Assembly: GCA_944472135.2 (NCBI GenBank)
Contig: OX235270.1
Location: 144,103,632 to 144,167,631, forward strand
Direction: 5' to 3'
DNA length: 64,000 nt
Origin: Trichobilharzia regenti
Lineage: Eukaryota > Platyhelminthes > Trematoda > Strigeidida > Schistosomatidae
Shown here: piece after piece, positions 24,601 to 39,600 of the stretch
Layout: the number at the start of each line of letters is the position of its first letter
Numbering within the stretch: position 1 is the first letter of the stretch
The notes under the pieces: generated by a model
Database searches by the model: none
Told to the model about the DNA's origin: nothing
Seen by the model: the letters and a program-made list of their open reading frames with translations, nothing else
Position numbers and translations under genes: made by a program

Positions 24601-27600
24601 ATCAAGATGTGCAAGCACGACCACCACGTCAAGGTAGCAGCTATCGGTCGGGACAGACGACAACTAGATGTGGATGTCAAAGCCGGTCAGAATCGGAAAG
24701 ACAAGGCAGATCCTTATTGCTCTGAAATCAATGTGTAAATCTGCTGCACTCATGATACGGAACCATATCCAGATTTTCAACACTAATGCTGTTTAATTCA
24801 ATGTCAAGAAAAGCATTTCCAACAACCGACCACAGACTTTTATTAACAGATACCTTCGTTCCTTACTGTGGAGCAAATGTCGTGAATGTATTAGCACAAA
24901 GAAACTCTGAGGATAAACCAATCAAAAAGCATCGCCCACCAAATGAGCTGAAGGAAACTCAGATAGATTTGACACGTGCAGATGAGATCAGTGATCCTTT
25001 TCACGTGCCACGCAAGCCCTCGAGAGGAACTCTTATAGGAGACGAAGAATTGGCCCTTGCAACGATGTGACATGGTGGGCATCATTTTAGGAGGAAATGA
25101 GAGGTTGTGAGAGGTAACACAGCCAGGTAAAGACGACTGCAGAAAAAAAGGATGGAATAAAGATGTCTTATTAAAGCCTTATTTTCCAGTGTTATTCTAG
25201 AAGAATGATAATACTATTTCCTTAAGTGCATATCAGTGTCTGGGCAATATACATGGAGATCAGCTACTTGAGGGATGGCTGAAGTAGTATTATGTTAATA
25301 TTTCTGGTTATACAGACGAATTTCGAAAGATTGATTACTGAACAAAGAATATTTTTTTCGATAATATGCTCTTCATCAAGTCCAACAGTGATATATCCAT
25401 CCATAATAACGAAAGAACTAGGATTAATAACATCATTAATGCTTTTTTAAATAACATCGAATCAATCAATAGTATGAATAGATTACAGATCAATAGCGAG
25501 CATCTGTAAGTGTGATAATATGCATCAACACATAACACTACACTGAATGAATAACAGACAAATTAGGGGAAATAATAATAATGCAGAATTCATAAATTAT
25601 AGGCTTCATTGAAGGCCAGAGCAGTAGTAGTCTCTGGACCTGTTTCTTTTGCACACAAAGTACCGGTTTTTCCAGGCGAATCTTGGTAGCTTCTGATGTT
25701 TGGCAGAGTATTCGGCACCTGGATGCTTTTGGAAATTTATTTGGTATCCGATAGATGATAGAGAGAAGGATTCTTCGATGATAGCTTTGTGGGCGGTCGC
25801 TTTAGACCAGGGGGTCAAATATTGAGCTGTTGTGATAGTTCTCACGACACCTTTATTAAGTCAAACTGGTAGGTGTTACCGAGCATGAAATATCACTTTC
25901 CTATGGCAAGGGTGAATATTTTCAGCCCTACAGGAGCAGTTAAAATATGACATGGAATTAGAGGTGGCTAGTCTAGTTACTTCATCTTTCAGTTGGGGAA
26001 TCACAACCGGTCGTGTAGAATATATTGTAAGAACAGAAGACAAGAGCCAGCCAGGATATCGTTTATTGAGAAAGTCGAGAGGTATTTATAGATTTTTATG
26101 CGCATTATTATTGGCGTTATTGTTAGCGCAGAAGCAACCTCTTCTGATTGGGTGTTTCCTTGCTGAAGGTTATTCGGTTATCTCTTTGTGGCCGTTTCTC
26201 AGAATATCAAGTCATTTATATCTGTGAATCCATATTTCCACACTTTAACTCCGCTGTGATTGGATGGTGATTTTCTTATTGTTTTTCTCATGACCCTGAT
26301 TCGAGACGGGAATAGTGACGTCAATTCTTGTCTGCGATTTTGGCTTGCAGATAGCTCTCACCACAGTATGACTTGTAGTTTACCAGCATTAAAAGTTCTT
26401 TGATGAATAGATTTGATTAACATGTTAGTAATTATTTCACTCGGTACGTCACCCTTGAATTGCAGTCCTACATATATAAAGGCATCTTTTTCACAGATAG
26501 AAAACAGACCTTTTCTGGTTTCTTAGTCATAATGTTTTTCCTGATGAACTTTTCTGGATAGCTATTTTTATTTAAGATGTCATATACAGCCAACTGTAAG
26601 TTCATCTTCGACAACTTCTTCTGAGCGTATAACTCTGATTCTGTAGCTGAGGGTTCTTATTCAATTCCTTTTTTCCTCCCGGAGAGGAACACAACTCAGA
26701 AGAGAATAATGTTAGGTATTATCTGGTGGTGGTTTCGATTACTACGCTACATTCACGTAGCTGCATGGAACATCCGCACTATGTACGAGACTGGGAAAGC
26801 TTCTCAGATTGCAAACGAGATGAAAAGATACGGAATTCAAGTACTGGGAATATGTGAAAGCAGATATAACAGGAATGGACTCACCAAATTGTCAACGAGT
26901 GAGACAGTGATCTACTCCGGTCACCCAGGAGACAACCGTACGCCAAGTAATCTACAACGGGGAACTTACGGAATCCTTCAAAGTAAAGATGGAAGTAAAG
27001 CAAGGCTGCCTACTATCTCCAGTGATTTTCCTGATTGAAGTAGACTAGATAATGCCATAGAGAGAGGGCAATGAGGAAACAGACATAATAGGGACCTACA
27101 CAAAAAAAGAATTTGGAGGATCTGGACTTCGCCAATGACATATATCTGATTTACCACAAACTGGAAGATATGCAAGTGAAAAGCAACAAGTTGATAGAAG
27201 AAGCATCAAAAGTAGCAAGGACTTCAGGTGAACATAGAGAAAACAGAGGTGATGATGAAGACTCCTGGTCAAGAACAACAACAAACAACAATCAGCCAGC
27301 ATATACGGTAGAAATCCGGAAAAAGCAACATCCTTCATCTACCTACCTACCTGTGAAGCATCGTTTCAACTGCAGGTGAACGCAGATGATGAGGATATCA
27401 AATCGAGGATCGCGAAAGCTAGGCAAGCTTTCACTACTCTAAAGTCTGTGTGTAGGTCAACAGCACTCAGCATCAAAAATGAGATACGGATTTTCAACTC
27501 CAATGTGAAGTCAGTGCTCATATGTTGATAAGAGACTTGGCGCGTCATAAAGAGCACCTCAAACAAACTGCAGACCTTCACTAATAGTTGTCTTCGCTAA

Positions 27601-30600
27601 ATACTCAAGATCAGATGTCCGGCCAGAAAAGACCAGCAACAGGGACTGATCTCTGGGAGTGAATTGACCAGGAACCGATTGTGAAACAAATAGGTAGGAA
27701 GAAATGGAGATGGATTGGCCATACTCTTAGGAAACAAACCATCAGGTGACATCACACGCCAAGTCATTGCTCGAGTGGAACTCGAAAGGGACGTGGCGAG
27801 TTGGTTGTCAGTGTAAGGGTGACTTGGAGGAGATCATGTGAAGTGGAGATGAAAGCATGTGGGCAGAATCGGAGCCAGGTGAAAACTCTAGCAGAGAACC
27901 GAAAGCAATGGGGACGCGCGGCTGAAGCCCTGTGTTCCTCTAGGAATTAAAGGAAATAATAATATAATAATAAGAATGATCTGGTAGATAAAGTAGCAAT
28001 GAGAGAAGTCGACCTTGTTCCTCTCTATCTAATAAACAATTCGTTGTGTGACTGGTGCAATAACCTTAAGAATACCTTTATATTATTTATGTACCAAAAA
28101 TATACTAATTCATGTAAAATCCTTTTTCCTTTTCGATCCTACCAGAAAGAAATATGTCGTCAAAGCTGACCTAGATAAAATCCAACTAAGCATACCTGAA
28201 GATTTGTGCACAGAACCTGGATAAAGACATTTACGTTTGAAAAATGGCATCAATAATCTTTATTCTATTTTGAAAAAACGGGTGCATGCACATATATACA
28301 TATTCATTGGTTCAGTGTGTGTCCAATAATTTAGGTGCTATCAGTACAACAGGTTCCACAGGAATGCAGTAGATTCATTCAAATGTATACAAATATCTTT
28401 CTCTTTTCTTTTTCACAGATGAGGTAATTAAATTCAATCATGACATATCAGCTATGTTATGGAAACATGCTTATTACGCATGGGATTTGTTTATAATATA
28501 AAGAAAGCAGGCGAAAGTAACTGTCCTTTGCATGGTCAATATGTTTGCCTTATATTAAAGTCATACGAGTTTTGTGTTTTGCATCTCAGGTTTATAGATC
28601 TTATCTTGATTATTCAGTGCTGCAGTGTGCCCAAGTAGCTGTCCAGAATCCAGGCGGAGCTTAGACTAATTTCGCTATTTGAGGCAAATCATTGATGACG
28701 ACTCGAGATTACAGATTACTCCAATCTGGCTAGCAAGCACTAATGATTGAAGCATCTGTGTCTCAAGGTAATCATGTCAATCGATCAATGGTATACAGCT
28801 TCATCCATTCATGCTGGAAACTGTATTAATTAAAGCCCTAGTGTTTCGTCTGATCAATAACAGCGAGTTTTCAGAGGACTTTGTCAAATTCTTGCTCTTT
28901 GTAAAGTTGAAAAATCAATCCACAGAGTGAATTTTAAACACATCTAGGCAGAGATTGTTATGAAAACAAGTGTGAGTTGTGAACATTTCGATATTTTTCT
29001 TCCTCTCAGTTCCTGTGGAAGTTAGCGTCAATAGTCGTTTAATTGTCTGATAAAGGATGCCAGTTGAAATCTATTGCATTATTATTATTATTATTATTAT
29101 TGATTCCTTGGGTTTCCAGTGAAATGTGGTTCGACAACAGCCCATCTGTATTTCATCTAGTTCTCCACAGTTCTTTTCAGTTGGATCCACGACTGTCCAT
29201 AAGCTTTCACCTTCTCCTGCGAAATCTCCTTCATGTCACCCCTGGACGCTCAACTTGTTGTTCCCTATTCGGGTTCCACCTGAGTGTCCGTCTCATTCAC
29301 GATGTCACTAAACAGTCTCTTCAACGTGTGTTTAGTCTGTCTGTGTTTTCTTATGAATCTCTGTTCAGCAGTAGGTTTTGGGCTGGTTTGCCGTCTCATA
29401 GAGTAACTTGTAGCTTATTCTACCTGGGCGGCTATTTGTGAATCGTACAGCTTATTGATTATTTTTACCCCAAGTGACTTTGTTTGTGTTTAATTAATTT
29501 ATACTGTTGGTTACAGGATTTTATCATGAGCTCACATAGGTTAGAGAACACTTAGAAAACCACCATGAAGTACTGGAGAGCTGTTTCATCCTATTTTGGG
29601 ACTCTTCAGCAGTGCACAACCATCGGGCAACGAACCCAGGGCCTCCTGGTTACAAGGTGAGCTCGTAGAACATTAAGCCACTGGGACTCGATCCAATGGC
29701 CATCGGCTGGAGGTCACTATATGTCGTGAATTAGCAGAAGTTAGAATTCATGGATTGGTCAATGGATAGGGTCTTAGTGGCTTAACGGTGTACGAGCTCG
29801 CCTTTTAACCAGGAGGCCCTGGGTTCGAGCCCCAGTGGATGCGTAGTGATGAAGAGTCCCAAACTAGGCTGACGAAACAGCTCTCCAGTGCTTCATGGTG
29901 GTTTTCCAAGTGTTCTCTAAACTATGTCTGCTCATGATGAAATCCTATAACCAATCAATCAAATCCCTACAAACCAATACTTGAATAATTTATACTATGT
30001 CCAAAAATTGTTTAGTTGAGACTAATTACCGTCAGTGTTTGTACTCTGAAGTCATTCAGGTGGCTTAAGCAGAGTTGTAAAAAAATCTGAGGTATGCTTT
30101 TGAATTGTCACCAGTTACTGAGAATTCCAGGTAATGCAGAAAATTTGTTGTTAATTTAAACGTTTTTGACGTCATTGTTTTTCACAAGATGGAAAGTTTA
30201 AGTGTTAACCTGTTACTGTTTTTCTAGACAGCATGTTTGGTGCTAACATTATTAAACCATCAAAGTCACAGAGCATAACAACACCCAAACGGTGATATTT
30301 ACGTATTCTGCTGGATTAAACAAGGAGGTTGTCCACTAGTGTCTTGTGGACATAAAGCTTGTACTGGTTTTAATGAATGGATAGATATAGACATCAAATC
30401 TTGCGATGAAGACATTTTCATTTTTCTTCTGTAGTCTCAATTTATCTGAAATTTTATATTAACAACTAGCTGATCATCCGTATTGTTTTATTTCTCAAAG
30501 CCACTGTAATTATTTAAACTACATAGCTGATTAGTAGCGCTGTTAATTTGTTTTACTTCATTTTAGTTAGTATTAGCTAAACACAATAACCAAGTATGTC

Positions 30601-33600
30601 TAGTCAACAGTGTTTATCTACTCGGCATAAACTACCCTGCCTCCAAGGCTCATCAGTTCATACTAGTTTAAACAAGGACGTTGGTTTCATTAAATTTATG
30701 GTGTGCGTGACAAATTACTCTTATTTTATCACAAATGCTCGTTTACAAACCAAGCTGCGGATATCACAAACAACAAATATTAGTAAACGTATATATATAT
30801 ATATAGTCGGTGGCACAGCGGTTAGGACGCTCGTCGACCATGCACATAGTCCGGGGTTCGATCCCCGACCGACTCACTCCTTTACCTCGATAAGTCAGTA
30901 ATTTGACTGGTAAAGAGGAAAGGTTTGGCTTCAGGCTAGCAACCCCATCCCGCAAAAATAAGAACTGCTACAGAAACTTCAAGCCTCTAGCTTGAAGCCG
31001 CCTATGTTCCACTGGGAACGTGAAGGAATAAAAAAAAATTTACATATATATATGTTGTGCCTTCAATGAACTAGTGACTGGTGGCAGCGTATGCAAGCAC
31101 AAAGATATCCACAAGGCTACATGGGTATCACCAGACGGGCGAACCAAACAGTAAAATGACTTCATCTGAATGGAGCCCAATGAATTAGAGAGGCAGCTTA
31201 CTAGACACAAAAGTAAGAAGAGGAGCAGACGTTGGCTCAGACCACTGTCTCGTATAAGGAACAATTCAAATCAAATTAAGAAACTTCAAAGAAACAGGCG
31301 CTGAAGATGGACCGAAAGCCAAGTTCAATATCCAGAAAGTGGATGATCTTGATACAAGGAACATCTTCACTGAAATTATAGAGGAAAAGGCGAGACAGAA
31401 ATCAACACTAGCGACGAGACCAGCGTTAAAAAGCACTGGAACAGCCTGAAAGCGGTGTAGAATCAAACCTGCATGGAAGTTCTAGGCAGAAAGAAGAGAC
31501 AGGACAAACAGTGGCTCACTACGGATACTTGGAAACTAATAGAAGAGAGAAGGATGGTGAAACAAAAGATTATCCAGTGCATCGACGAGAAACAAAAACA
31601 GGAGTTGAATGCAAGCTACAATACACTGAAAAAAAGAGTAACGAAGAGTGTCAAGGAAGACAAAAGACAATATCACGAAGCTATGGCAAATGAAGCAGAA
31701 CACGCTGCAGGCAAAGGAGACCTTGCAACACTTGACCAAGAGTTCAACAAAAATTAAACCAATGAAGGATGACACTGGGAAGTCAGTCAACAAGGAGGTG
31801 GAACAAAGAAAGCATTAGGCTGAACACTTCAAAAGACTTCTTAATTGACTGCCACCTATAATGCGCTCAATAATACCAGCAGCGGAAGCACAGCTACCAG
31901 TGGACATAAACCCTCCGACGAAAGCAGAAATCCTGAAAGCAATGAAGATGCTAAGAACTGGAAAAGTTGCATGACCAGACGGAATCCTAGCAGAAGAATT
32001 GGAAATGGACCCAAAGACATCGGCGGACTTGGTGACACCAATACTGGAGAAGCTGTGGAAAGTGTGGAACGCATTTGCAGATTGGAAGAAAGGATACTTA
32101 TTCAAACTGCCAAAGAAAAAAGACTTAAGTCAATGCAAGAACTTGGAGGATCTGAATTTCGCCAATGATATATATCTGATTTACCACAAACTGGAAGATA
32201 TGCAAGTGAAAAGCAACAAGTTGATAGAAAAAGCATCAAAAGTAGCAAGGACTTCAGGTGAACATAGAGAAAACAGAGGTGATGATGAAGATTCCTGGTC
32301 AAGAACAACAACAAACAACAATCAGCCAGCATATACGGTAGAAATCTGAAAAAAGCAACATCCTTTACCTACCTACCTACCTACCTGTGAAGCATCGTTT
32401 CAACTGCAGGTGAACGCAGATGATGAGGATATCAAATCGAGGATCGCGAAAGCTAGGCAAGCTTTCACTACTCTGAAGTCTGTGTGTAGGTCAACAGCAC
32501 TCGGCATGAAAAATAAGATACGGATTTTCAACTCCTATGTGAAGCCAGTCAGTGGTAGTATGTGGATCAGAGACTTGGCGCATCATGAAGAACACTTGGA
32601 ACAAACTACAGACCTTCGTTCAATACTACTCAAGATCAGATGGCCGGCCAGGAAAGACCAACAAGAAGGATCTCTGGCAATGGGCAAATCAACCCAGCAG
32701 TAAGCGATTGTGCAACCGATATTCAGGAAGAAATGTAGGTGGATTAGCCATACTCTGAGAAAACAAACCATCAGGTGACGTCACACGCCAGGCCATCGCT
32801 CGAGTGGAACCCGAATGGGAAACGGCGGATTGGTCGTTAGTACGATGGTGACATGGAGGAGATGAAGGCATGTAGGCAGATGTGGAGAAAGGTAAAAACG
32901 TTAGCAGAGAATTGAACGCAATAGATGCGTGCGACTGAAGCCCTGTCTTCCTCTACAAACTAAAGGAAACAATAATAATAATAATAATAATAATAATAAA
33001 GGTAATCTTCAAATTCGTAATGAGTACAAAAACTTTAGATTTTAGATTATTAGACCCCTAAATTGAAGCATTTGTTTCTTTATTTTATACTCGATATAAC
33101 CAGATGATTGTTGAATTTGACCTCTTTCCCACTGTATTAGAGCATTTCTAAGCTGGGCAGTAACTAGGATGCGCTGTGATGCTTTGAAATTTGCCTGCAC
33201 ATTATTATGATAAGCTTACCAACTTTTTCTGTTAGGTCTAATTACTCAAATCATATAACTGAACCAATTCCATCTATATTCCCGAAGACTCTCCTTCTGT
33301 TTCACTGAGACATACCATACTGACATGACATAAGAAATTTTGTAAGACCATATACTACTTAGTGAGTGACTGAGACGAGTAGTTGTATCACTGATCGTAT
33401 CAACTAGCAGTGTTCGCCATCCAGATCAATGTGATCTAAGCGCTAGGCGTCACTTTCACTCATTTTGGGCCGAGCTCATCAGAGGGGTACCTGGTTTCAC
33501 TCAGATCAAAGAGAAGGTCAAATCACTTGAAAGCACCCAAATGCTGGATGTCTACTTGGTCTACCTGTTCGAGTCATAGTCAAATTCAAAATTTTCAAAT

Positions 33601-36600
33601 TGACTGGCAGTTTGTGGCCGAACCGTTTGTGATTTACACAAATAAATGAGTGGTGAAATTTCAAACTGTAGGTTTCTTCAGAAACCAAGTCACTAAGCTC
33701 ACAATATGTGATTTGCTCGATACCATAAATAGTTATGAAGAAATCAAGCAAATTTGCATAAAACTACACATACTACTGATTGATCTGGATGAGTGGTTGC
33801 ATACCACTCGTTTGAGCCAGAAGTGCTTGTTAGCAAGACAGATGTGGTCCAAACATCGGGGGCCATATCGTTTGTTTGGGTGCTGGCCGTTAATGTGAGT
33901 AGTGTACAACACTACTCATCTCAATCATTCGGTAATATACAGCGCCATGCATTTATGCTCGCTTTCTTGATTAGCACTTGTAGTATCAAATAGGCAACAT
34001 ACTGTGCTCTGAATAATTGTGCTTTCCTAAAGGAGACTACGGTAAAGTTCCACCTCCTCAAAGTGTGCAAAACTGCAAACTGCTAATCAGTTTGTTGCAA
34101 GGAAGTCTACAGTGGATGAAAAAGACAATTTATACACAGATACCATACTCACTTGGTTGTAACGTGGTGATGGTGGAGCAGCAACATACTGAGTGAATTG
34201 TTGTTGAACAGGCCTTTCAGCAGGTGTCGACGCCAAACTGAATGTTTTAGTTGATCTTGACTTTACTGGCTCATAAGAACTCGTAGTGCTGCGATAGTCT
34301 TTAACCCATGTCGGCGTAACAGGAATATCCCAGCCATAGGTGTTATGATCAGTTCCACCGTATTCTGATTGTGTTTCAAAACGATTATGATAACTGTTGA
34401 CTTCAGTTCTTTTCCTTGGCACTAAAAATCAAAGGTATCCGTTGTGGTGATTTGTTCATAATTCATTTATCTTAACAAATATTATCTGTACTGATTATAT
34501 AAAAAAAGCATGATTCATCCAGGATAAAAAAAAGTAAAACAGTAAACTCAACATTATTCAACATTATTCGTGGCCCAAGTGGTCTAGTGGATAACGCTTT
34601 GGCGTTTGAAACTATGGGTGCTGGGTTCGAGCCTCAGTGGGAACATCATCACTCACTGAGAAATGCAGGTACATCCAGCTGACGAGTCCCAAATAGGACG
34701 AAATGCGCATCCTGGATTCCACTGCTAGCCACCATCCACCAATTGTATACAAACTCAACATTACTTATCTAAGTAATAATTTATCTCTGCTGACTATTTG
34801 TTGAGGTTACTGTCTGTATTGTTCACACTTGCTTGCTTGATAGATCAACCTCTGAATTGTTGAGCTGAATGAAGCCTTCTTTATTCCAGTGTGCTGAAAG
34901 TCGGATCAGTGTTCCTTGTGGTGGTGTGCACAACCTAGCTTAGTGGCAGAATGTACAAGCAGAACGAAAATGATGAACAATCGGCAAATAGCCCGTTATC
35001 TTAACAACACAGGGAAGCGTTAAGAGAGCCTAGAAAGAATGAAAGCCTTACTATAAGCAGGTCTGATAAAGGTGACGATATAATGTTATTGGATCAAAGT
35101 GATTATATTGGAAAAATAAAGTGTATTTTGAACGATCAAAATAAATTCCAACCCTTTGGTAATTCTAAATGACCTCAATGGAAAAGCGGAGAAACTAATG
35201 GCAGATTCCTTCAGAAAATTGAATCAAAAAGGAATAATATCGTTGACCATGTATGAATCAATTAAACCTACAGGGACCAACACTCCATGTCTTCATGGTT
35301 TACCCAAAGTGTACAGACCAGATCTTCCTCTTCACATCCAGCTTTGAATACGTGTAACTCAACATTTCATGGAAAAGTGGTTAGTTTAGATTTTAGGACA
35401 CAAAGAAATTGTGCAATATAGAATAAGTGATGTCTTTGATTTCTTTTCTAAAACATCTGAGACTAGTGTTAGCACTAAACTTCTGTTTTTATGGATGTAT
35501 CATCACTATTTATGAATCCACTACTTATTTGAACGGTGGATTACTGATGTATCCATATATATATATATGATGGTCTCTCTTTCTATTGCTCTCTTAGTCT
35601 GTGACCATTTCACTTTGATGAACCTGTCTCCTTTAACAATGATATTCCCCTTATATTATATATAATATGTGTGTTTGTTGACATGTCTGTTATATTTCGC
35701 TATGTATATATGGATCGATATCCATTATAATTAGCCAATCATGTTAAGACTGTCTATTGATTTGTTCACACACTTGTTCGGACATTGATATATATTTTGC
35801 TCTCATACTCTTGTGTGACATATTGATTCTCCTTGTGTTTTGGAAAATAGAAGTATCATCGCAAACCTAGTGGTCTTCTGATTTCCGTCTTTCTTGCGTC
35901 AGGACTATTAAATTCTCGACCAGTACATAACAATAATTTGGCGACGAGTACATAACAATTACATATGCCAGCTAATCACTGAAACACAGATGAGCGTGGA
36001 AATTCCCCTGTCTAACTTCAAAGAACCCTTCCGTAAAACCAAAATTAATATGCTTTCTGTCTTCAATAATTCATATTGTCGAGAAGTAGGTGGAATCACT
36101 ATGGCTTCATCATTAGTTTGATTCTTAGCAGACTTCTTCCTTGCAAGGAGTGAAAGCGGGAGATTATTGACGGATGTATTCAGTCTGTCGGATATATATT
36201 GCTTTTATATCGATGATACATTTATCTTAGTTTATGAAAGGGCAAACACAGATGATGTGTTGATGAAATCCAATAACATCCACCCATCGCTTACTTTCAC
36301 TTGTGACCAGGAGTAGGATAATAAACTGCCTTTTGTAGATGTATTGCTAAGTGGATGAAAAAATGGGTCATAGAGAAAAAGCTTGTATAGAAAAGGTAAA
36401 TTCATAGGGCAAACCTCACTCCCCTAGCTGCGTGCCCAATAAATACAAAAGGAATATTGTTACCTGTCTTAAGGCCAGAGTACCAGAGATGTGTATGGAT
36501 ATCCACTTACGAAAAGAATTTGAATATATTAATGATTCTTTGACGGAGATGGGCTATCCTAGTAGTAGTTTCATAAAGAAACATACGAAAATATTGGGTA

Positions 36601-39600
36601 GAAAACCTGAGATGATGACGGCACGGAAGAAACCTCTGTTTATTAAGGTTGTAGTTTAATTGCGACTTGTCTAGTAAGACTTGGTTCCAGAGGCTAGCCA
36701 GAAGTATATGGAGAACATTTTACTCAGCAAACTTATGTATGTCATTCTCTAGTCATCAAATGATTGGGACGCAAATGAAGGATAAGCTGGATAGTTTTTC
36801 AATGGCACCTGCGGTGACAGTTATGTTTGGCGAACTATTAAACAGCCCAGTCAACGTGTTACTAAACATCTGTCATCATGGTATGGCAAAGGACAGACAA
36901 AAACCATCCGTTGCTCCGTTTTGTCCCATTTATTCGGTAGTCTTCATTTAGTGGAGAAAACAGCCTTCAAGGCGATCCATAGCATTCCACAGAATCTTCG
37001 CAATGGACTTCGTATTTGTCCACTACATATGGTTGTGGCGATAGACATTAGAATCATTAAGTCTAAACTATTCATTCAAAAGACTTTCGGGAGGCTATTA
37101 TCTTTCCCTTGACCAATTAAGACCTAGCCAAATGATAATGTCACCAACAGTCCTTACTTGTATGAGTATATTATAGTTAAGTCCGACGACATCGAACAGA
37201 AAACAATGCTCTTCGCTTATACGTGTTATTCTAAATAAACTGGTACGTATGAGTCACTATTTTGAATTCCTTGTTGTTTGTCTAGATTAGATTGAAATGC
37301 TCGATCTTTGTTGATGTGTCATCACCAATTACAGACGCCTCAGCAATAGCTTTACGGCTGACGTCATGTCATTTGGTTGGGGATGCATAAGACTTTGCTC
37401 TCTGATACGAATAGTAGGAGGTTCAAGCTTTTATGCAATCACCGCTATTCATGATAACAGAGATGTATCCAGCCTATCAGTTCTGAATGTATGTCCTGCA
37501 TTCCACTGCTGAATCTAATAGTATTATGTTATGTATTTAATCTTACCACGTAGAAGCATTCAGCTCAAAAATGAGCTGAATTTAGAGAATTCAAGGCTTT
37601 AAGTTTGCCCATTAATATTGTATATTCAAAACAAATACAAAAGCAGGGCTGTTAAAGCTATGCGGTCTCTCTAAAGCTTTGTAGATGGGCTGGACACAAA
37701 CCGTAGACACTATTAAGTGAAATCAAGCAAATGAATGGTAAATGTCTTGTGTTGACGTGATAAAGGTTGTCTATTGAGGAAATAAAGGCTAGTGAAGAAT
37801 CATGGAACCAGCTACAGAAAACGACAAAGAACAGGACATGTACTGATGAAACCCTATGTTCCTTTTGGAACCCAAGGGAAGAATAATACAATTATAACAC
37901 CCATACTTAAATAAGACATTTTCAATTCTTCAGGTATGATTTAAAACGATAATAAAATCATGAAATCTGGTCAAAAGTTAAACCCAGTGTCCTAAAATTG
38001 TCATTTCCATACAAAGTTTTTCGCATTGATGACTAGTTTACCAGCCAATAAAATGAATGTAAAACGGAACGTTTGAAGAGAAAATAGTTATTTAAATGGA
38101 GACAGCTATATTTAGATTTATCAAAGGATTTATTTGTTTTGTTGTTAAAGCAGTATTTCTATAATGATACCTGTGAACTCATTTATTTTTGTTTATCTGA
38201 AGGTTGACGGAAGAGAGACAGATTTATCTATATCAGTGATAAATTTGAATAAAGCAAGAACAACAGCAAGAGTGGTTTGCGCAGAATAATAAAATGGTAC
38301 CATCATTGTTTATTTTGTTGGCTTCTCATCATCTGCACACAGCCTAAATATATTATCAAGTTTTTGAACAGAAACAGTTTTAACATGTCATTCTATCTGC
38401 TGATCTTTCCTGGTCGTCTCAAATCTGGATGATTTCTAAGAAAATATTCCGTCTTACCTTCTACATCAAGAAGTTAAGACATTCTGGAATAACCCAACCA
38501 TTACTCCTACAATTTGTTAACTTCCGTATTCTGCCTATTATTCTCTATTGTTCCTCCTTAGTTTTTCCAGGGCTACTGAAGAAGGACTATATCTTATTAC
38601 GTAGGGTGTTAAAGGTTGTCAGCAGGGTAAGCAATGTGCCTCTTAACCAGTTTGTTAATATTCTGGTCAACAGGCACTTGGACTCATGTGAAAAATGTGC
38701 TGAATCCATTTTATCGAACTCACAACACCCTCTTCATTCACAACTCTCCCCTTGTATCTCATCACGCAGGCAGACCAGAAGCCTGCCTATATAGAAAACT
38801 ATACACTCGCACTAACAAGTACAAAATCTCAACCATACCCTACTTAGCTCGTGTTCTGTCCGATAAAGAAAGCATTAGGCGTGAAACCTTTAAATTATTA
38901 AATAGTCAGTAGAACAACTGGATCTCGTCTTTCCAACTCATATCATTTATCGGTACAACGTTTTCTTTCTTTCTTTCTTTTCCTTTTCTCTTTTTGTTGT
39001 TGTTATGTGCTGCTTCGTTTCTCTCTTCCTTACAAACTCTATTTAAAACATTCTTCGTTCTCTCACACTCTGTATATCTCGACCTTTTTGTTACCGCTCA
39101 CACCAGTAAATATGCTTGTATCTACTTTTCTAACACCTTGAAGCATTCTGTTCACCTTTGGCTTTGCTACCGATATGCCAATATGTTGTTGTCATAACTA
39201 ACTGAGATTACCCTTAATCTATGTAGAATTTTATTTATTGTTAATGTACTAACTGAATGAAATACTGTAGTGGATTGCTGAGAATTCCATCCTGTATCAC
39301 AAGTAATGATGTTTTGGAATAAAGCAAATTATTATTATATCTATACAGAGTTCATTTTTAAACAAAAAAATCAGTAAAATGCATACAATGGTAATAGTAG
39401 TAACAAGTTTATCCCAGACAATAATAATCATACTCTCTGGAATTATCAATAGGCAAAAGAGTTCAATTCTTCTCAGGTTTTTCTATAGTTGGTTTGTAAG
39501 GATTAGTTTTGTTTTTACGAGCTGATCACGGAGTGATATCAGTTAGAGGACCATGGAAAACCATGAAGTACTGGACAGCTGTTTAATCCTAGTTTTGGGA

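Noticed and set aside
34087..34422. Independent 111-codon minus-strand gene starting at 34422
   Set aside because: It begins at a GTG inside a splice acceptor (TTTTTAG/TG). The region is the internal exon 34153-34421 of the PDZ gene and the frame past 34153 is intron.
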